Shown here in pieces: positions 13,801-28,800 of a stretch of 64,000 nt of DNA. Within the stretch, counting starts at the first letter, position 1, and each line of letters starts with the position of its first letter. Source of the stretch: Apostichopus japonicus (taxonomy: Eukaryota > Echinodermata > Holothuroidea > Aspidochirotida > Stichopodidae). The translations under genes were made by a program, and so were the position numbers. The stretch lies in assembly GCF_037975245.1 (NCBI RefSeq), contig NC_092562.1:30144054-30208053 (forward strand), read 5' to 3'. The notes below the pieces were generated by a model. The model did not search any database, was not told where the DNA came from, and was given only the letters and a program-made list of their open reading frames with translations.

Positions 13801-16800
13801 GCTCTTAAAAGTATTTATACCACCATATTTTAATAAACACAATTGATCTCCTCTCTGCAACATTGCTTGGAGTAAGTCGCAGCAATATTTTAAGCTGCAG
13901 TGGGCCAGGTCAAATAAATTGTCATGTTTAATTTGATGGAGATATCTGTGAATATACAAGATGTTCAAAACATGAATAAATGCCATTGCACTTCGAAGCA
14001 CACAAGTTGTATTAAAGGGAGCCTACTATAATGAGGAGCAATTCCGTCTGAAGTGTACGTGCCTCTTACTGGTATTCAGCAGCACTTTAAAGGGACAAAC
14101 ACAACCAGCATATTCAAGCAACAAATCTGCACTAAATAGTATCTTCCTGGTCTATTTGTGCTGTCAAATTGAGCAACTTTTTATTGCCATTATATATAAA
14201 AAAATTTATGAATCCATTCGAACACTGAAAATAAAATGCTATTGAAAAACGACATCCCCATCAAGCTAAACAACATCACCATTCATAGTTTACGTCTCTT
14301 TAATATTTGGCATACATGCGTCTCATAAAGGACGATGGTTAAGTGTTAGTCCATGTTAAAGTCTAAATGTCTAACATACACTTCTAAATTCACATGAACA
14401 ACAGAGCACCCTACGATGACTTTCAACACTTTTTGTAAAACAGATTTATATTAAGGTTAGATGAAAGCAACACTCAGTCTTTCACAGATGCATTGCTCTG
14501 ATATAAAAAGTCTCATTCTCTCGAGATTTTTAAGTTAATTGCATTCAAATTGAGAATAAACCTGTAGTTTTGGATGCTGACATCATCAGACTTGGTGTTT
14601 TGTTCATTTCCATAGCTTGTGAAAGAGGGAAGTTTGGTGCTGATTGTAAACAGGAGTGTCATTGTGCAGATAACTCTCTCTGTGCTTTAGACACAGGTGT
14701 GTGTGAAGATAACCAATGCGAGGATGGCTGGAGAGGAACAAATTGTCAAGGTAGGTAACAGGAAAATGAGTGTCTTGTGGAACTCCAAATGATGTGCAGC
14801 AAAAAGTTAACTATAACAGATTTAAAAAAACAAAACAAGCGATGATGACATTACAGACAACCTAGAACTAAAAAAGAAGGGACAGTTTTGACATGTAGTG
14901 AATCACCTATCATCAAAAAGTGAGAGCATTTTTGTTATTTGGCAAAACAAGCTTACTTTGATTTTGGAGTTTGAACGGTCTGGAAATCAATGTATACTTT
15001 TCCATGTCCGATGGTGTTAGGATCATTGCATTGCATGAAGCACATATAACCAATGCCTACTAAGGGAAGCCTCTTGGTATATGTTTACCTCAGGCCTTGC
15101 TAAAGCTAGCATAGATAACTGTAGCCTGCAGTAAAGGCTGGCATAATGTATGTTGGTACTGCATGTGGGTTAAGCCTAGAATAAAGGTAAACTTTACACA
15201 AACGTAAATATAAAATAAACTGAGAGATGGTGATCATTTAGCATCAACTCATTTGTCAGCATACAACTCTAAAACCAAAGGACCTATATTTGATTCACTA
15301 GGCAAAATTGTTCTTTTAAGGAATAACAGATAAAACTGTTTTTGCTTTAAAATTTTCTTTGAAGTTTAACCATATTTCTAAGTTTAAAACACTGCGTGCA
15401 CTGTGTATCAAGATGGCTTCCATTTTATTAATTATAAAATACTTATTTGTGGTGTTTATTAGAAAAGTACCACGTCAAATATTTTTCTTCTAATTACATC
15501 AGTGGTAGATGCTCCATGTCTTCCTGGTGTTTATGGTGACTTCTGCAACCTACCCTGCTCCTGTTCCGATGGAGGGGATGCATGCAGTGAAGTTGAGGCT
15601 AACTGTGGCCACGGGTGTGCTGTACCCTGGACTGGGATAGCATGTGATGAAGGTACACTTTTTGTATTATTTAGACTTGGACTTTAAAAATGTAGTCTCC
15701 CATTGTTGGCCTTTGTATTATGTATTCTTGTTAAGGCTTTTTGGGCATGCGTTAGTACTCTCCTAGTAAGCCTTCCACCTTTTTTACCTTATATTCCACT
15801 CATATTTGCCTGAATTCGATAATTTTGAGATGTCTTCTAGGAGCCAACTTAAGTGAGCAAACTGCTGGCTGTTCGTCCCGAGATCGTGGGACGAACATGA
15901 TCTTTGCCCCCAGATCACTGGCCAGATCACTGCGTTGTGTCCTTGGGCAAGGCACTTTATCTCCATTGCCTCTCTTCACCCAGGTGTATAAATGGGGACT
16001 TGCAAGGTGACCTGTAGATATAGTTGCATGCGCCGGTTTGTGGCTGCACCCTATGGGAAGTCCCCCAGTGGACACGTGGCTGTGGTGCACTGTGGTGACC
16101 CAGGAGAGATTGTTTGAATTGTGCACACTTTTGTGTGTAGGGGTGACAAGTTACCAATGACCAGGGTTAAGTTACACATCAGGGACAGGAAGTTTGCTTA
16201 TGAGGATGTTCATTAATCAAGAATCAAGAAAGTACATTAGAGCCATGCATTCTTTAAATGGTTAAGTGACTTGGTAAGTTTGAAAAAAGAATTTAATATA
16301 AAGGATACAAAATTAAGTATACCAGTAAGCAGTAAATTAAGTTTTCTGTGAAAATAATCATTGGAAGAAGGGAGGATTGTTGAAAAGTGATGAAGTGCCA
16401 TCACATACTTGGTTTACTTTATATTTTGATGCAAATGCTCCTAATTTGAATGCTTTGTTATCATACGTTCACAAAAGTTACTTAACAAAGTTTTCATTAT
16501 TAGAAGAACAGAATACTTTTTGTTTCTCTAAGCAAACAGTTGGCTTAGATTTATCTTTATGTTTGGAGTTAAGTTGAACATAGGACCAACACTGCAATTA
16601 AGGCCATGGTAATACTTTATCATTCATACTATTATTCTTAAATCAGAAGTTAACATCACAAGAATAATTCTTTATTCCAGAAAATGGTGCAGGGAACATC
16701 ATCCTAACATATGTCAGAGTGAACCCTGGTCAAGCAGCTAACGTGACCTGTACTGTTATTAGGAACCCTCTGGTAGCACAGAGTGACTTGGTACTGAGTC

Positions 16801-19800
16801 CTACTGGTACCTCACTTACTGCTGATGAAGATGCAAGAGGTTATAATCAAACAAAGGTAGTGGGTATAACACTAGAGGCAGGCAGGGAAGTGACTTGTTC
16901 CATCAGTGGTACTGAGCTTATGAATACCATCTTGCTAATGCCTTATGGTTAGTATTAATAAAGAATTATGCTATCTGTGGAAGACATGGACAGCACATTT
17001 CATTTGCCACAGTAGATTTATTTTCAGGCTAAAGTAAATCAGCCTCATGTACAGAATCAATAAATTATAAACAGCTTTAGAAAATGTAAAGGAGGTTGTT
17101 TGCTGTACTTTAACTTTATTGTCAGTGAATGGATTCACAAGTTGGCAGTGTTGATGAATTACTAGGGTTTTTATTCTTTGAGAAGTTAATATTCAGTGTA
17201 AACATGGATACAGGATACAAGAGGCTATTTGACATGATTGGTTTATTATTTGCTCACAGGTTTACCAGTATATGCCGATGCTTCTGGCATACTAGTTTTC
17301 TCTGATGTAACTTCTACCAGTATCACTGTCTCTTGGCCAGCTTGGAATCATGAGACGGACATTGGAGATGGACTTATCATTGATTATAGGATTCAACATC
17401 GAGAGGAAGGAACGACAGAGAGTTTCATGGAAGTTAGGAGAGGAGGTGGTCTCTCTCATCAGTTTACTGGTTTACAGCCATACACTCAATATGAATTCAG
17501 GATAGTTCTAGTGAGAGAAGGAAAGGGAGGGGAAGGAGCTCCTAGTAACACTCAGAGACAGAGAACACTGTGTCAAGGTAAGAGTCTCATCAGTTTACTG
17601 GTCTACAGCCAGATAATCTATGAGTAATCAAGATAATACTAGTGAGAGAAGGACTGGGAGGGGAAGGAGCTCCTAGTAACACTCAGAGACAGAGAACACT
17701 GTGTCAAGGTAAGAGTCTCATCAGTTTACTGGTCTACAGCCAGATAATCTATGAGTAATCAAGATAATACTAGTGAGAGAAGGACTGGGAGGGGAAGGAG
17801 CTCCTAGTAACACTCAGAGACAGAGAACACTGTCAAAGTAAGAGTCTCATCAGTTTACTGGTCTACAACCAGATAATCTATGAGAAATCAAGATAATACT
17901 AGTCAGAGAAGGACAGGGAGGGAAGGAGCTCCTAGTAACACTGAGAGACAGAACACTGTGTCAAAGTGAGAGTTTTATCAATTTACTGGTCTACAGCCAG
18001 ATAATCTATTAGAAATCAAGATAATACTAGTGAGAGAAGGACAGGGAGGGGAAGGAGCTCCTAGTAACACTCAGAGACAGAGAACACTGTGTCAAGGTGA
18101 GAGTTTTATCAGTTTACTGGTCTACAGCCAGATAATCTATGAGAAATCAAGATAATACTAGCGAGAGAAGGACAGGGAGGGGAAGGAGCTCCTAGTAACA
18201 CTCAGAGACAGAGAACACTGTGTCAAGGTGAGAGTTTTATCAGTTTACTGGTCTACAGCCAGATAATCTATGAGAAATTAAGATAATACTAGTGAGAGAA
18301 GGACAGGGAGGGGAAGGAGCTCCTTGTAACACTCAGAGACAGCGAACTCTGTGTCAAGGTAAAATTTTAATACTTGAAATATTGTGTCACCATGAGATAT
18401 AATATTTGAATTTAAAGAAATGAGGTAATAGTGCTACAAATTTGGTTGTATTTTAGATGAGTTTGTATAATTTATGATGAACCCTCATAATTTATAATGT
18501 ACTGTAGATGGGCTGCATCATCAAACTTGACATAGTTTCTTAAGTTAAATAATTGTTGGTCTAAGTTAAGATTGAAATCCTTTTTTATACACAGCACCAG
18601 AGAAGCCAATCCTAACAACTGCCATCACTCCAAGATCAGTTACATTCACGGTAAATACTATTAAAACTAGTAAACATGCTGTAACAAGAATCGTTAATGT
18701 AATGTGAGGCTAGCAGTGTTGATAAGAAACATTAAGTTCTAACCATATATGTACCAGATAAGTTACTAAGTTAGGATGTACGTAGAATTGTTTGTACTGC
18801 TGCGTTCATAACTGGTCCAAAAAATTGTCTCAGGTACTCATTTGCCAATTGGATTTAGGTCATGTGTATAATATAACTGTTAAAAACCGTTCGTTTAGCA
18901 TGTGAACAGCTGATTTATTCTGCAAGGCTGCATACTTATATTTACTTTAACTGTGCTAGACCTAACCAAACTGTTCTTTCATTGCTTCTTAGTCTGCAGC
19001 TAAGAAGCAATGAAAGAACAGGTTGGTTAGGTCTAGCACATATCCTACTTTTCAAAGTCAATACAAGCGATGCTTTCCACCATTGATGTCTTTTAGTGAA
19101 AGTTGTGTAACTTGCAACTGCAACTCTACGGCCTTTCAAGCCTAACAGTACAATGTAATATTGGAATTATTGTTGTGAAAACATGCTTAGCGTGATTGAA
19201 GAGTCCCTTAAAGCATTTTTGGGGTATATTCCATAAAATTGCTATAGTTAAACGTTTGGAGATAATTGACAGTATATACTTGTAAGAAAGTTATGGTAAT
19301 TATGCAGCACTGCAATATCATGCCCAGAGTACAAAGGTTATGGTTTGTTACATTGCAAGCATGAAAAGCAGAGAGATTGGTTTAATAGGCTATACAGTAG
19401 TGTGCACAAGTCACGGTAAACGAATGCAGTTGATCAAGACTTTCTCTTCTTTTACAGTTAAACACATAAAGATAGTGGAAATATAACTAAATAAGGATAT
19501 AACAGAGAAACACACATGAAAGATTTCGTCCCTTTTATTACCCGGAATAAACTTTAATGGAAAATGGAGAATGATGTTAGGGATATCTTAGGAATTTCTC
19601 TCTTTACCAGGTAGTTAACTTTTTAGTTGGTCTCCCTGTTCCATCACTAGCACATGGGGATGATATATGTTGAAAAGGGATATGTACACATAAATGACAT
19701 GTCAATTGAGGTGATTTCAGGATATATGTTCATACCTGCAGAAGGATACAATCATTAGATGATCTAAAATCATTCAGTTCCATTAATGGGATATCAACGA

Positions 19801-22800
19801 CATAACCAAAAAACATAAGTTTATCCTGGTGTATTCACACCTATATGAATCAATTGTTTTATTCAGTCATCTTCATAGCCACAAGTTCTGTTTTAAACTC
19901 CCACAGAAGCCTCAATATCTTCTTCCATTTCTAACTTTGCAATTTGATTGATATTTTTTTGTTGCTTGTATAAACTCTTGTTTGTAATTTCATCTCCTTG
20001 TAGTGTAATGAAGAGATTGTATTGCATTTGCAGTAACATGTTTTAAATGAGGGATTTGCAGTCACACACCAATCAGGTGCTTAGTGAAGAACATTAACTT
20101 ACTGGTATTTCCAACATTTTTCTTGTGCATATTAAGTAACATCAATCTTAAAATATTAATCAATCCTCACCCTCCAACCTTAGGAGCTAATATGGTTAAT
20201 AGAGGTGCACTGGGCTTTGAGCCATTTTGCATCTCCCGATCTATCCATTTTTTTCCTTCACAAATGAAGCGTATGTGTTTGTTCATAATTAGATTTCAGG
20301 AATTGATACAGCCTGTTCCAGTACTACAGTTGACTTACAAGAATGGAATGGTTCAAGCTGGCTCTTTGTCAGGAATGTGGATCTGGCGGAAACATCTGTA
20401 ATTATTGATGGACTGATTCCATGTACACATCATAGCTATCGACTTTCTGTAGCCTCTAATGGTGGTGAGGGATTCAGTGACCCTGTAAACAGCACAACTA
20501 CATCAGAAGGTAACTATTTGCAGGAAGTTAGAATAGAAAGCCTTAGGTCTTCTGTTTCTTTTATTTTAAGTTTTGGGGTCAGTTGTGAGGAAAATGTCCA
20601 AGCTGATGTTTATGGTAACCATTGACTATTTTCTATATGGTACAAATGATACAATTGGACGTTGAAAACACTCAGTAGGAATGTATATTGCAGTATGGTC
20701 AGCAGTTTTAGTTTCACTTTTAGTGGAAATATCTCTTTGGGTAAGTGTGTATAAAGAGGTAAGGGATGGGGGCAGTACATAGGGGAAAACGTCTAAAGGG
20801 AAACTTCAACTACCAGGCAAGGACCCTCTTCCCAACTATTCTCCTCACCCTCTGATTGTGGGATGGTCAGTAAAACAATATGACAGTCTTTCTTGGGATG
20901 AATGTTACTTTACAGTACATTGTCAAGCATGATATGTAAGAACACATTTCTGTCCAGATCTACACAGCAAGTATTGTAAAGTTTGACATTGCTAGAAGCT
21001 ATGTCGGCAGCATGAAAACATTTCAAAAAGTATTGCACCAGTTTCACTAGTTTAGATCCAATAAGAGACCATGTCCAAAATACAAAAACAAGATTGAAGC
21101 CTGGGGATGCGAGATGCAGGAGCTTACTCACATTACCAGGAAATGTAATTCCGTTGCCCCTTTCCTACTTGCCATAACACAGCTCCATCTGCCTTGCTCT
21201 TTGTGTCCTTTATGAATTAAATCATAGAAAGTACCAGATATGATAGCCCACTAAAAATATTTATAGATAACATGTTCTTACAGTTAAGTTTTGCAGGAAG
21301 CTTTGCAATCAGAAGTTTAATCTAAAGTTTAATCTGCATGAGGTGGAACATTTCATTTCATGATGAAACTCAGCCAAAAAAAAAAAAGTATAGATTTATT
21401 TTTCTCCTAGCTTACTGTAACACATTGGACATGAATTTACAGAGCCCTCATATTTCCCACAGGAAGCAAGGTCAACATGGTGGTGGTCTTCACTTCTTTG
21501 GAAGTCACCATGAAGTAACTTCATAATTCCGTCTATTATCTTTGCAGCCTTACCAAGTGTAAGGAGTTTGATGGTTGAAGCAGAAACTCCAGGCCAACTT
21601 GAGGTCATGTGGTACCCACCTGACCAATCTAACACCAATTGTTCAATTACATCCTACTCTGTATCTTACCGTCTCTTGAGTTACATGGCCTGCTCTTCAG
21701 TTGTGATGGAAGAAGAAGTAGAGAATTCAACTATGAGTACTTCACACATTATTAGGAATCTTAAAGGTTATGCTCAGTACTCTGTGACAGTGAGAGCAAA
21801 TGGAGATCTGAATGGAGCAGAGTCCACCAAGACAGCTGTAACTACCATAAGTAGTAAGTTCACCACTATGAGCTACTAGTTCTTGTTTATAAATCCCTAA
21901 AGCTATGTGATGTATTTATCTTTGCCGCTGTGGGAATGTATTGTCATGATTTCAGTTGAAATGATTAATGGTTTTAATCCCAGTAACTAGAGAGAACAAT
22001 GCTAATAATTCGTGCTGCTGTGGGAATGTTTTGTCATAATGTCAGTTGCAAGGATAAATGACTTCAATACACATAACTAGAGAAGATAATAGAATTAATG
22101 TGTGTTTACCTAGGTTTTAATCCCTTTAGCAACATTGATTTACTTAATCTTTTTTCTGGGTTTATTTCCTAGGTATTGTCAGTGTACATTAATTGTTGAT
22201 ACAGCCTCATATGATGTTTGCATACAAATTGCACATAAACACAGTACAAGCCACTGAACTACGTTGTACTTGTACTTTGTGTACAACCATAGTGGCAACA
22301 CAGTACATGCCACTGAACTATGTTGTACTTGTACTTTGTGTACAACCATAGTGGCCATTTGATTCTTGTGCAAATTGGCTGTGCTTAAATGGCAAATTTA
22401 TGGGTCGATTTAGTTTACGGTTGTTGTCCACAAATTGCTAGAATTGGTATGACTGATTGACTGCAATTTCTCTACTGAGATACTTCATTCAGTTTAATAC
22501 AGTAAATAATTCTCCAAATGTGGAAGTGTGAAGGGGACAAGAATGAATGAAAATTAATGGACAACTTTGATCTCAGGAATATATTTTTCATTTGGAAATT
22601 AAAATTGTACTTCTTAAAATCTTAGACAGAAATCTTAATGACTTGATTCAATACTAATACTCAATTGTACTGATCTTAATTCTCACTTTGAAAATGTTTC
22701 AATATGTGCTTGTATAACCGGAACCAATCTTGTTTATATTATGCTACCCCTCTCACAAACCAATTGTAATGATTGGAGGGATCTGTGTGTTCATCAAATT

Positions 22801-25800
22801 GACATAAAGCTTTATATCTACAGAGCCTTCTGATCCACCGACAAATGTTCTACAAAATGGGAGCTCGACCACTGAATTAACATTTTATTGGGATCCACCG
22901 CCCTGTGAATCTCAGAATGGTGTTATCACAAACTACTTGTACCAGCTCTTGCAGTGTAATAAAACTATAACAGAGGGAACTATAGAATCACAGGGGGTGG
23001 TTCTGGTGGATCTCATTCCATTCACTGAATACTCATTTATGGTGGCAGCTTCTACATCAGAGGGATCTGGTCCAGCTAGTGATGCCATCATAGTAACAAC
23101 AAGAGAGGATGGTGAGTACATTTGGTGTCATGAATATTGATTTATAGTCTGAAGATCTACTAAGTTATTGGTAATTGGTCCAGCTAGTGATGCCATCATA
23201 GTTACAACAGAAGAGGATGGTGAGTACAATTGGTGTCATGAATATTCATTTATAGTCTGAAGATCTACTAAGTTATTGGTAATTGGTCCAGCTAGTGATG
23301 CCATCATAGTTACAACAGAAGAGGATGGTGAGTACAATTGGTGTCATGAATATTCATTTATAGTCTGAAGATCTACTAAGTTATTTGTAATTGGTCCAGC
23401 TAGTGATGCCATCATATTTACAACAGAAGAGGATGGTGAGTACAATTGGTGTCATGGATATTCATATATTGTCTGAAGATCTACTATGTTATTGGTAATT
23501 GGTCCAGAGAGCGATGTGTTAGCCAGAATAGAGAAGGGGTGGTGATGGTACAATGAAAGATTAGTGAAACTGATTTTATGTTGTGAATATGTATGCATTT
23601 ATCTTTTAATTTGTACCAACTGGAAAGTGCTTTGATTCAAGAACTGGTTCAGATACCCATCAAATTTTAATATCAGAAAAAAAATGGTAGAAAGTTCAAT
23701 GTTTTTGCTATGCTAGTTTATGGATTCTTTCTTTTACTGAATATTCACTACTTTTTAAACTATGTTATGCCACTAATCAGAGTTTTCACCTCATACCTTA
23801 TTTGCTTCATGAGTCTCTGGCATAAGCGAGGGTGTATCTATCTGACCATACTAGGATATTGCTTCTACTCATTGAGCTTCCATAAATCATGATGAAATAT
23901 GTACACAATAATCTTCAATGGATGTTGAGCCATTAGTTTGGTTCAGGAATCAAAGTCAAATGTAATTTATTTTTCCGAATGGGTCTTGTGTACATATCAG
24001 TGTTATGCTGCTTTTTGTAAAGAATGCAATCACAGATCACCAAACTCTGGCATACCTTGGTAGTATTGGGTCATGTTCTCTTACTCAACACAATTGAAGT
24101 CAAATGTCACCAAGGGTTCATCACAGCCATTTTGTTTTTAATGGGCTGCATTATATGTGAAACTTTTCCACTTGTGCAGCATCTGCACAAAATGTTCTTC
24201 ACCTCTCAATAAATGGTATGAGTCACATCATCATTGGTGCTCTTGTTTCTCTTGGTAGTCAAAAGACAGGCAGAAGCTATGTATGCAGTCACAGTGGCAG
24301 CTGTAAACATATATGATAGTACTTACATATGTGTGTGTGCATGTATTAAACATCTGCCTTGTTACCATGGTATTTCATGAACAATTACAAAATACCTGTA
24401 TACAACATGTTAAGGAATCATGTGTATCATTTTAAGCTTTCATATTCAGGTGCGTATCCAGGGGGGGGGCGTTGGGGGCGCGCGCCCCCCGGGTAAGAAA
24501 AAGAGGAGAGAAAAAAAAGAGAAGAAAAAAGGAAAAAAGAGGGGAAAAAGAGGAGGAGGAGAGGAAGGAAGGGAAAAGAAAAAGAAGAAAGAGAGAAGAA
24601 GGAGAAAAGGAGGGAGTAAAAGAAAAACGCGAAGACACCGGGAAGAGAAAGGGGAACAGTGACATCATTACAGCGCTGAAGGGTAGCCAGTGACGGATCA
24701 ATGATTTCGTAAAAGTGTGCCTCACCCTACCCCTTACACCGACAACTCCATTTTTTTGACGTTTCCATTTTCCTCTCTCACTAATGATCTATATATATAT
24801 ACTATATATGGTCTATCATAACGCGTGTGTAGAATTGTGCTATGAAACCAACTGTGGCTGGTCTCGAACTCTACCGTGTCGTCGGGGAACATGACAGATT
24901 TTGGGATGGGGGCGACCGCCCCCCCCCCATTCCGCTTTTTTTAAATGATATCACTAAGTAATTTCAAAATAGAAAGTGCTTAGATGCAACTTACAAGGCC
25001 TGGGAAGTGTCATTTCCGGCGATCTGGGAGACATTTTCGGCCAAAATTTGCTTGTACGCTTCGCGCCAACCTATGGTGGCGCTACGCTTAGATAATTTGC
25101 CTACAGGCTTCGCCCCTCCCTTGGCAAATTCCTCGCTACGCGCCTGTTCGAATTTGTAACGCAAACAGCAGATATCACATCATATCAGTGAGCATTAAAA
25201 TGGCGTTCAGGATGAAAATCCTCAAAACTGTCCGACTTGCCTGAAAAAATAACCAAAAATTTTCGCGCGCAAAGCGCGCGTTCAACGTGTCGATGTCAAT
25301 ACCATATAAGCAAGCATCGGTTATTACATCGCATGCCATCATGTACCGTACGGTCCGTTCAAATTGCGCAGTATACCGCGGGATGCTAATGTAAACAACG
25401 ACATGTCTCATGTAGATGTATAAAAAGCATGGAGGTCCAATTATGTCAAAACTCTCTTTTACATTAGTAATGGCGAATTAGGGGCTGCACCCCCGCCGAG
25501 CAATGGCGGAGCGTCCATACGGTCAGGGGGCGGATGCCCCCCTGACGGACTCAAATGGACTGCTGGCGCCTTTTTCAGCTCTTTACCACTTTTTACTTAT
25601 TCGTGATTATTGACTTTTTTATTGCGCTCTCATCTACTTATTGACATTTGCCACATTTTGTTGCTGTAATTTGGCGATGACACCCTATTCTTCGTTTATC
25701 TGCAAAATAGCCAGGGCCTGAAAGGGTCATTTCCGGCGATCTAGGGAGTATCTTTACTCAAAAATTGTCTGTGCGCTACGCGCCAACCAGTGGTGGCGCT

Positions 25801-28800
25801 CCGCTTAGATAGTGTCGAAAGCGCCCCTACAGACCATTCTCGCCCCTCCTGACCAATACCCCTAGCTCCGCCACTGCCGCCGCGCCTCCTACGCCTGTGT
25901 GTGTAGTGTTCGGTTTCGGGAATATCTGTTATTTTTCATTTCCTTCAACCAAGTTTTATAATAGCCGTTAAAAGAGGTTTAATATTTCTACACCAATAAA
26001 TTAACTGTGTCTGAATTTTCGAAAATTTCTGACCAACATTCTGCATCACACTTCCCTCTACTCGTGCAATTTTGACCGGTCTGTTAGGGGTTGAACGAAG
26101 TTTTTCTATATTGGTTGTCCATAGATGAAATTTTGTACAACATTATGGGTATGTTTTCAAGTGAGTTTATTCACGAGAAATGTGAATTTTCAAATTCTGA
26201 ACAAATTTGGGGCTTAAAACCTTGAAAAGTGGGGCTGACGGGTATTGTGGGCCGCGACGTAGAATCACCTACAAAAGCAAAGACCCACAGGAGATGCGAT
26301 CAGGTCGAACATGACGTGTGCCGGGTTGACAATCTTCAAAAAGGTTATGGATAGAAAAAAAACTATTAGGAAATACTTGGTTCTCAGGCCAAAAGTGTAC
26401 ATCTGGTTGGTCATTTCAAGCCCGAGAAGTGCCGTTTCCGGTGATCTGGGGGGTATCAAAACCAGAAATTTTCTTGTACGCTGCGCGCCAACCGATGGTG
26501 GCGCTCCGCTTAGATAGTAATTCGCGCCCCCCGGGTTAGAAAATCCTGGATACGCGCCTGATATTGGTGACATATTATTGCATTATCATCTCTTTTCAGT
26601 GCCTGGTCCACCAGAAACTGTTACTTTAACTAATAGAATGGAGACTTCCATTACAATAGAATGGGACAAGCCAGTTAATCCACGGGGATTCATTATTAAT
26701 TACCAGGTAACAATATTATATTAACAGTCCATTTTCTGAAAGTATTCTTTTATTGGATGAATTAGTGCCAAATAGTTTGATTGTATTTTTAAATATAATT
26801 GATCTGAATTGAGAGGCTTTGTATGTCTGTTTGGCCATTAGAAGTAAAATGGGTCCAGTAGAATTATAATTGCTTTAGTGATTTCTATCGATAAAGGTTG
26901 CATGATCCTCACAATTTTGTGGTTGTATTATTAACTTCTCATGTAAATTTTCACATACTTTAAAAGATATCCATCAGGAGTTAATGACACCTTGCACAGT
27001 GCAACTACACATCCTTTAAGCACAATCATGTGTCATATATATTCCTTTTTCAAGAGGCTTGTACTCACATTTGTGTAATACAGACTTGATGTGAGAGGGA
27101 AGGGGTTGTTTGGGTTGTGTGCCCAAAGTCTATCTTGGGTGGCTTTTCTTAAAACTAGATCATTTTGGAAACCCTTGCTAAGGTTACTATTGTACCTAAT
27201 TCTCTATAAAGTAGTGAAGCTTTAACTTGCTTTTACCTCTTAGCATTCATCGAGGAGCTGTAGAAAGTGTTTGGCGTTGAAAATACCCTACAAGTAAATG
27301 CATCAGTCCCACAAATAAATAAAAGTTGACTAAACATTTGAAATTTAATTGAAGTACTTTCTTAGAAAAAAGATATTTGTTTAAATCCAAATTGTATTTC
27401 TTTACAGATGTTCATAAGTCCAGGATCATATGTTAAAGGAGCAACAGCTCAAATTCTATGAGAAAAACAATATTCAAATATGAATGAATGATGTAACATT
27501 GTTCATTTGAACCTGGTGATGGTTTGTCAGGTGCTAATATTGACATCATTTTGACCTCCAGCTTCAGTACCGACCAATTCAGAAGTCGTATGATCAACAA
27601 TTTGTTGTCCTTGAATTTGGTCCAAAAGTAGAAATTGCAAACTCAGGAGCACACATTGTGTATCAACTTACAGACCTGGAGCCTTCTACTGTATATGAGA
27701 TACAGCTAAATGCCCAAACATCTGCTGGGGAAGGGGAAGTTGTCAGTATAACAGAGAGGACAAAATTGTTCACAGGTAATCTTTATAGTCTCTAGCCATA
27801 TCTGTATAACAATCAATTCTAGCTGTTTATCTGCAATGACATATGGTCAGTATAACAGAGGACAAATTTATTCTCAGGTGATCTTCCTGGTCCCTAACAA
27901 ATAATAACAGTGGATTCTTACTGCTAATCTAGATTATCATATGGTTGGTGAGATCTATGATCAGTACATGACTGATGCCGAGGACAGCATTGTTACAGTT
28001 TGTAAATAAACTGAGGGTTTCTTTGTCTTGTCTTCAATTTCAGTGTCTTCAAATTTTTCTCCTTGCAAAATTAATAAAATATGGACAAATTTAGTACCTC
28101 CTTGTGATGTAGTGATGTAAAAGAAAGGGTATACATATCAGAGGACACTGCTGTAGGTTATGTTGATGGATAATATGTGACATGCATTAGTCGTCTGACA
28201 CTTGAGTGTAGATAGAATTCCCCTCATCAACATTTTTCCAGATATTTACCAAGAAGAGCATATAATTTTCTACAGAAAACAGTGAATCAATAACAACAGC
28301 ATTTCATAGCAGACATCATTTCATAAAATAGACTATGATGGCCCACAGTAATTCAAAGCTTTAAATAAAAGTTTTTTTAACTTCTATCATTTGTCCATTA
28401 CTTTTACTTCATTTATAGGATTGGTACCTCCATTTATTCCTGCAACCATACATGGAACAGAGACTGGTACTGCTGTCTTGATTCTGCCAGCTCTCCATCA
28501 ACAGTATGCCTCGTAAGTTACTAATTATCTCATAAACAGCTGCTGTGTGGTCATAAGTCATTTATTATTGTGGGATTGCTGATATAGTCCGAATTTGTCC
28601 TGAACCTTTTGTGGTAGGGACTGCCCTGGGACTATTGAAGTCATCTCCTATCTAAGAGGATTTGGGATCCTCCAGAAACACATGAAATAGTTAACTTTTA
28701 TAGGTCAAATGATGCATTCTGTGGCATGCCTATTCTACTTAGCCCTAAGGGCAAGGTTGTGTGTATTAAATACTTTGTCTCAGGTTGAATAAAAGGGAGA

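Noticed and set aside
20299-20305. Alternative acceptor (ATTTCAG) for the FN3-2 second exon
   Set aside because: It gives a frame without the FN3 pattern and breaks the join with the phase-0 donor at 18650; the upstream AG at 20292 restores the domain.
24420-24725. Frames rich in Lys/Arg/Glu (+) or Ser/Phe/Leu (-)
   Set aside because: They are translations of the purine tract of the TIR element; the second copy at 63.2-63.5 kb gives the same artefact. Low complexity, no start context or domain.
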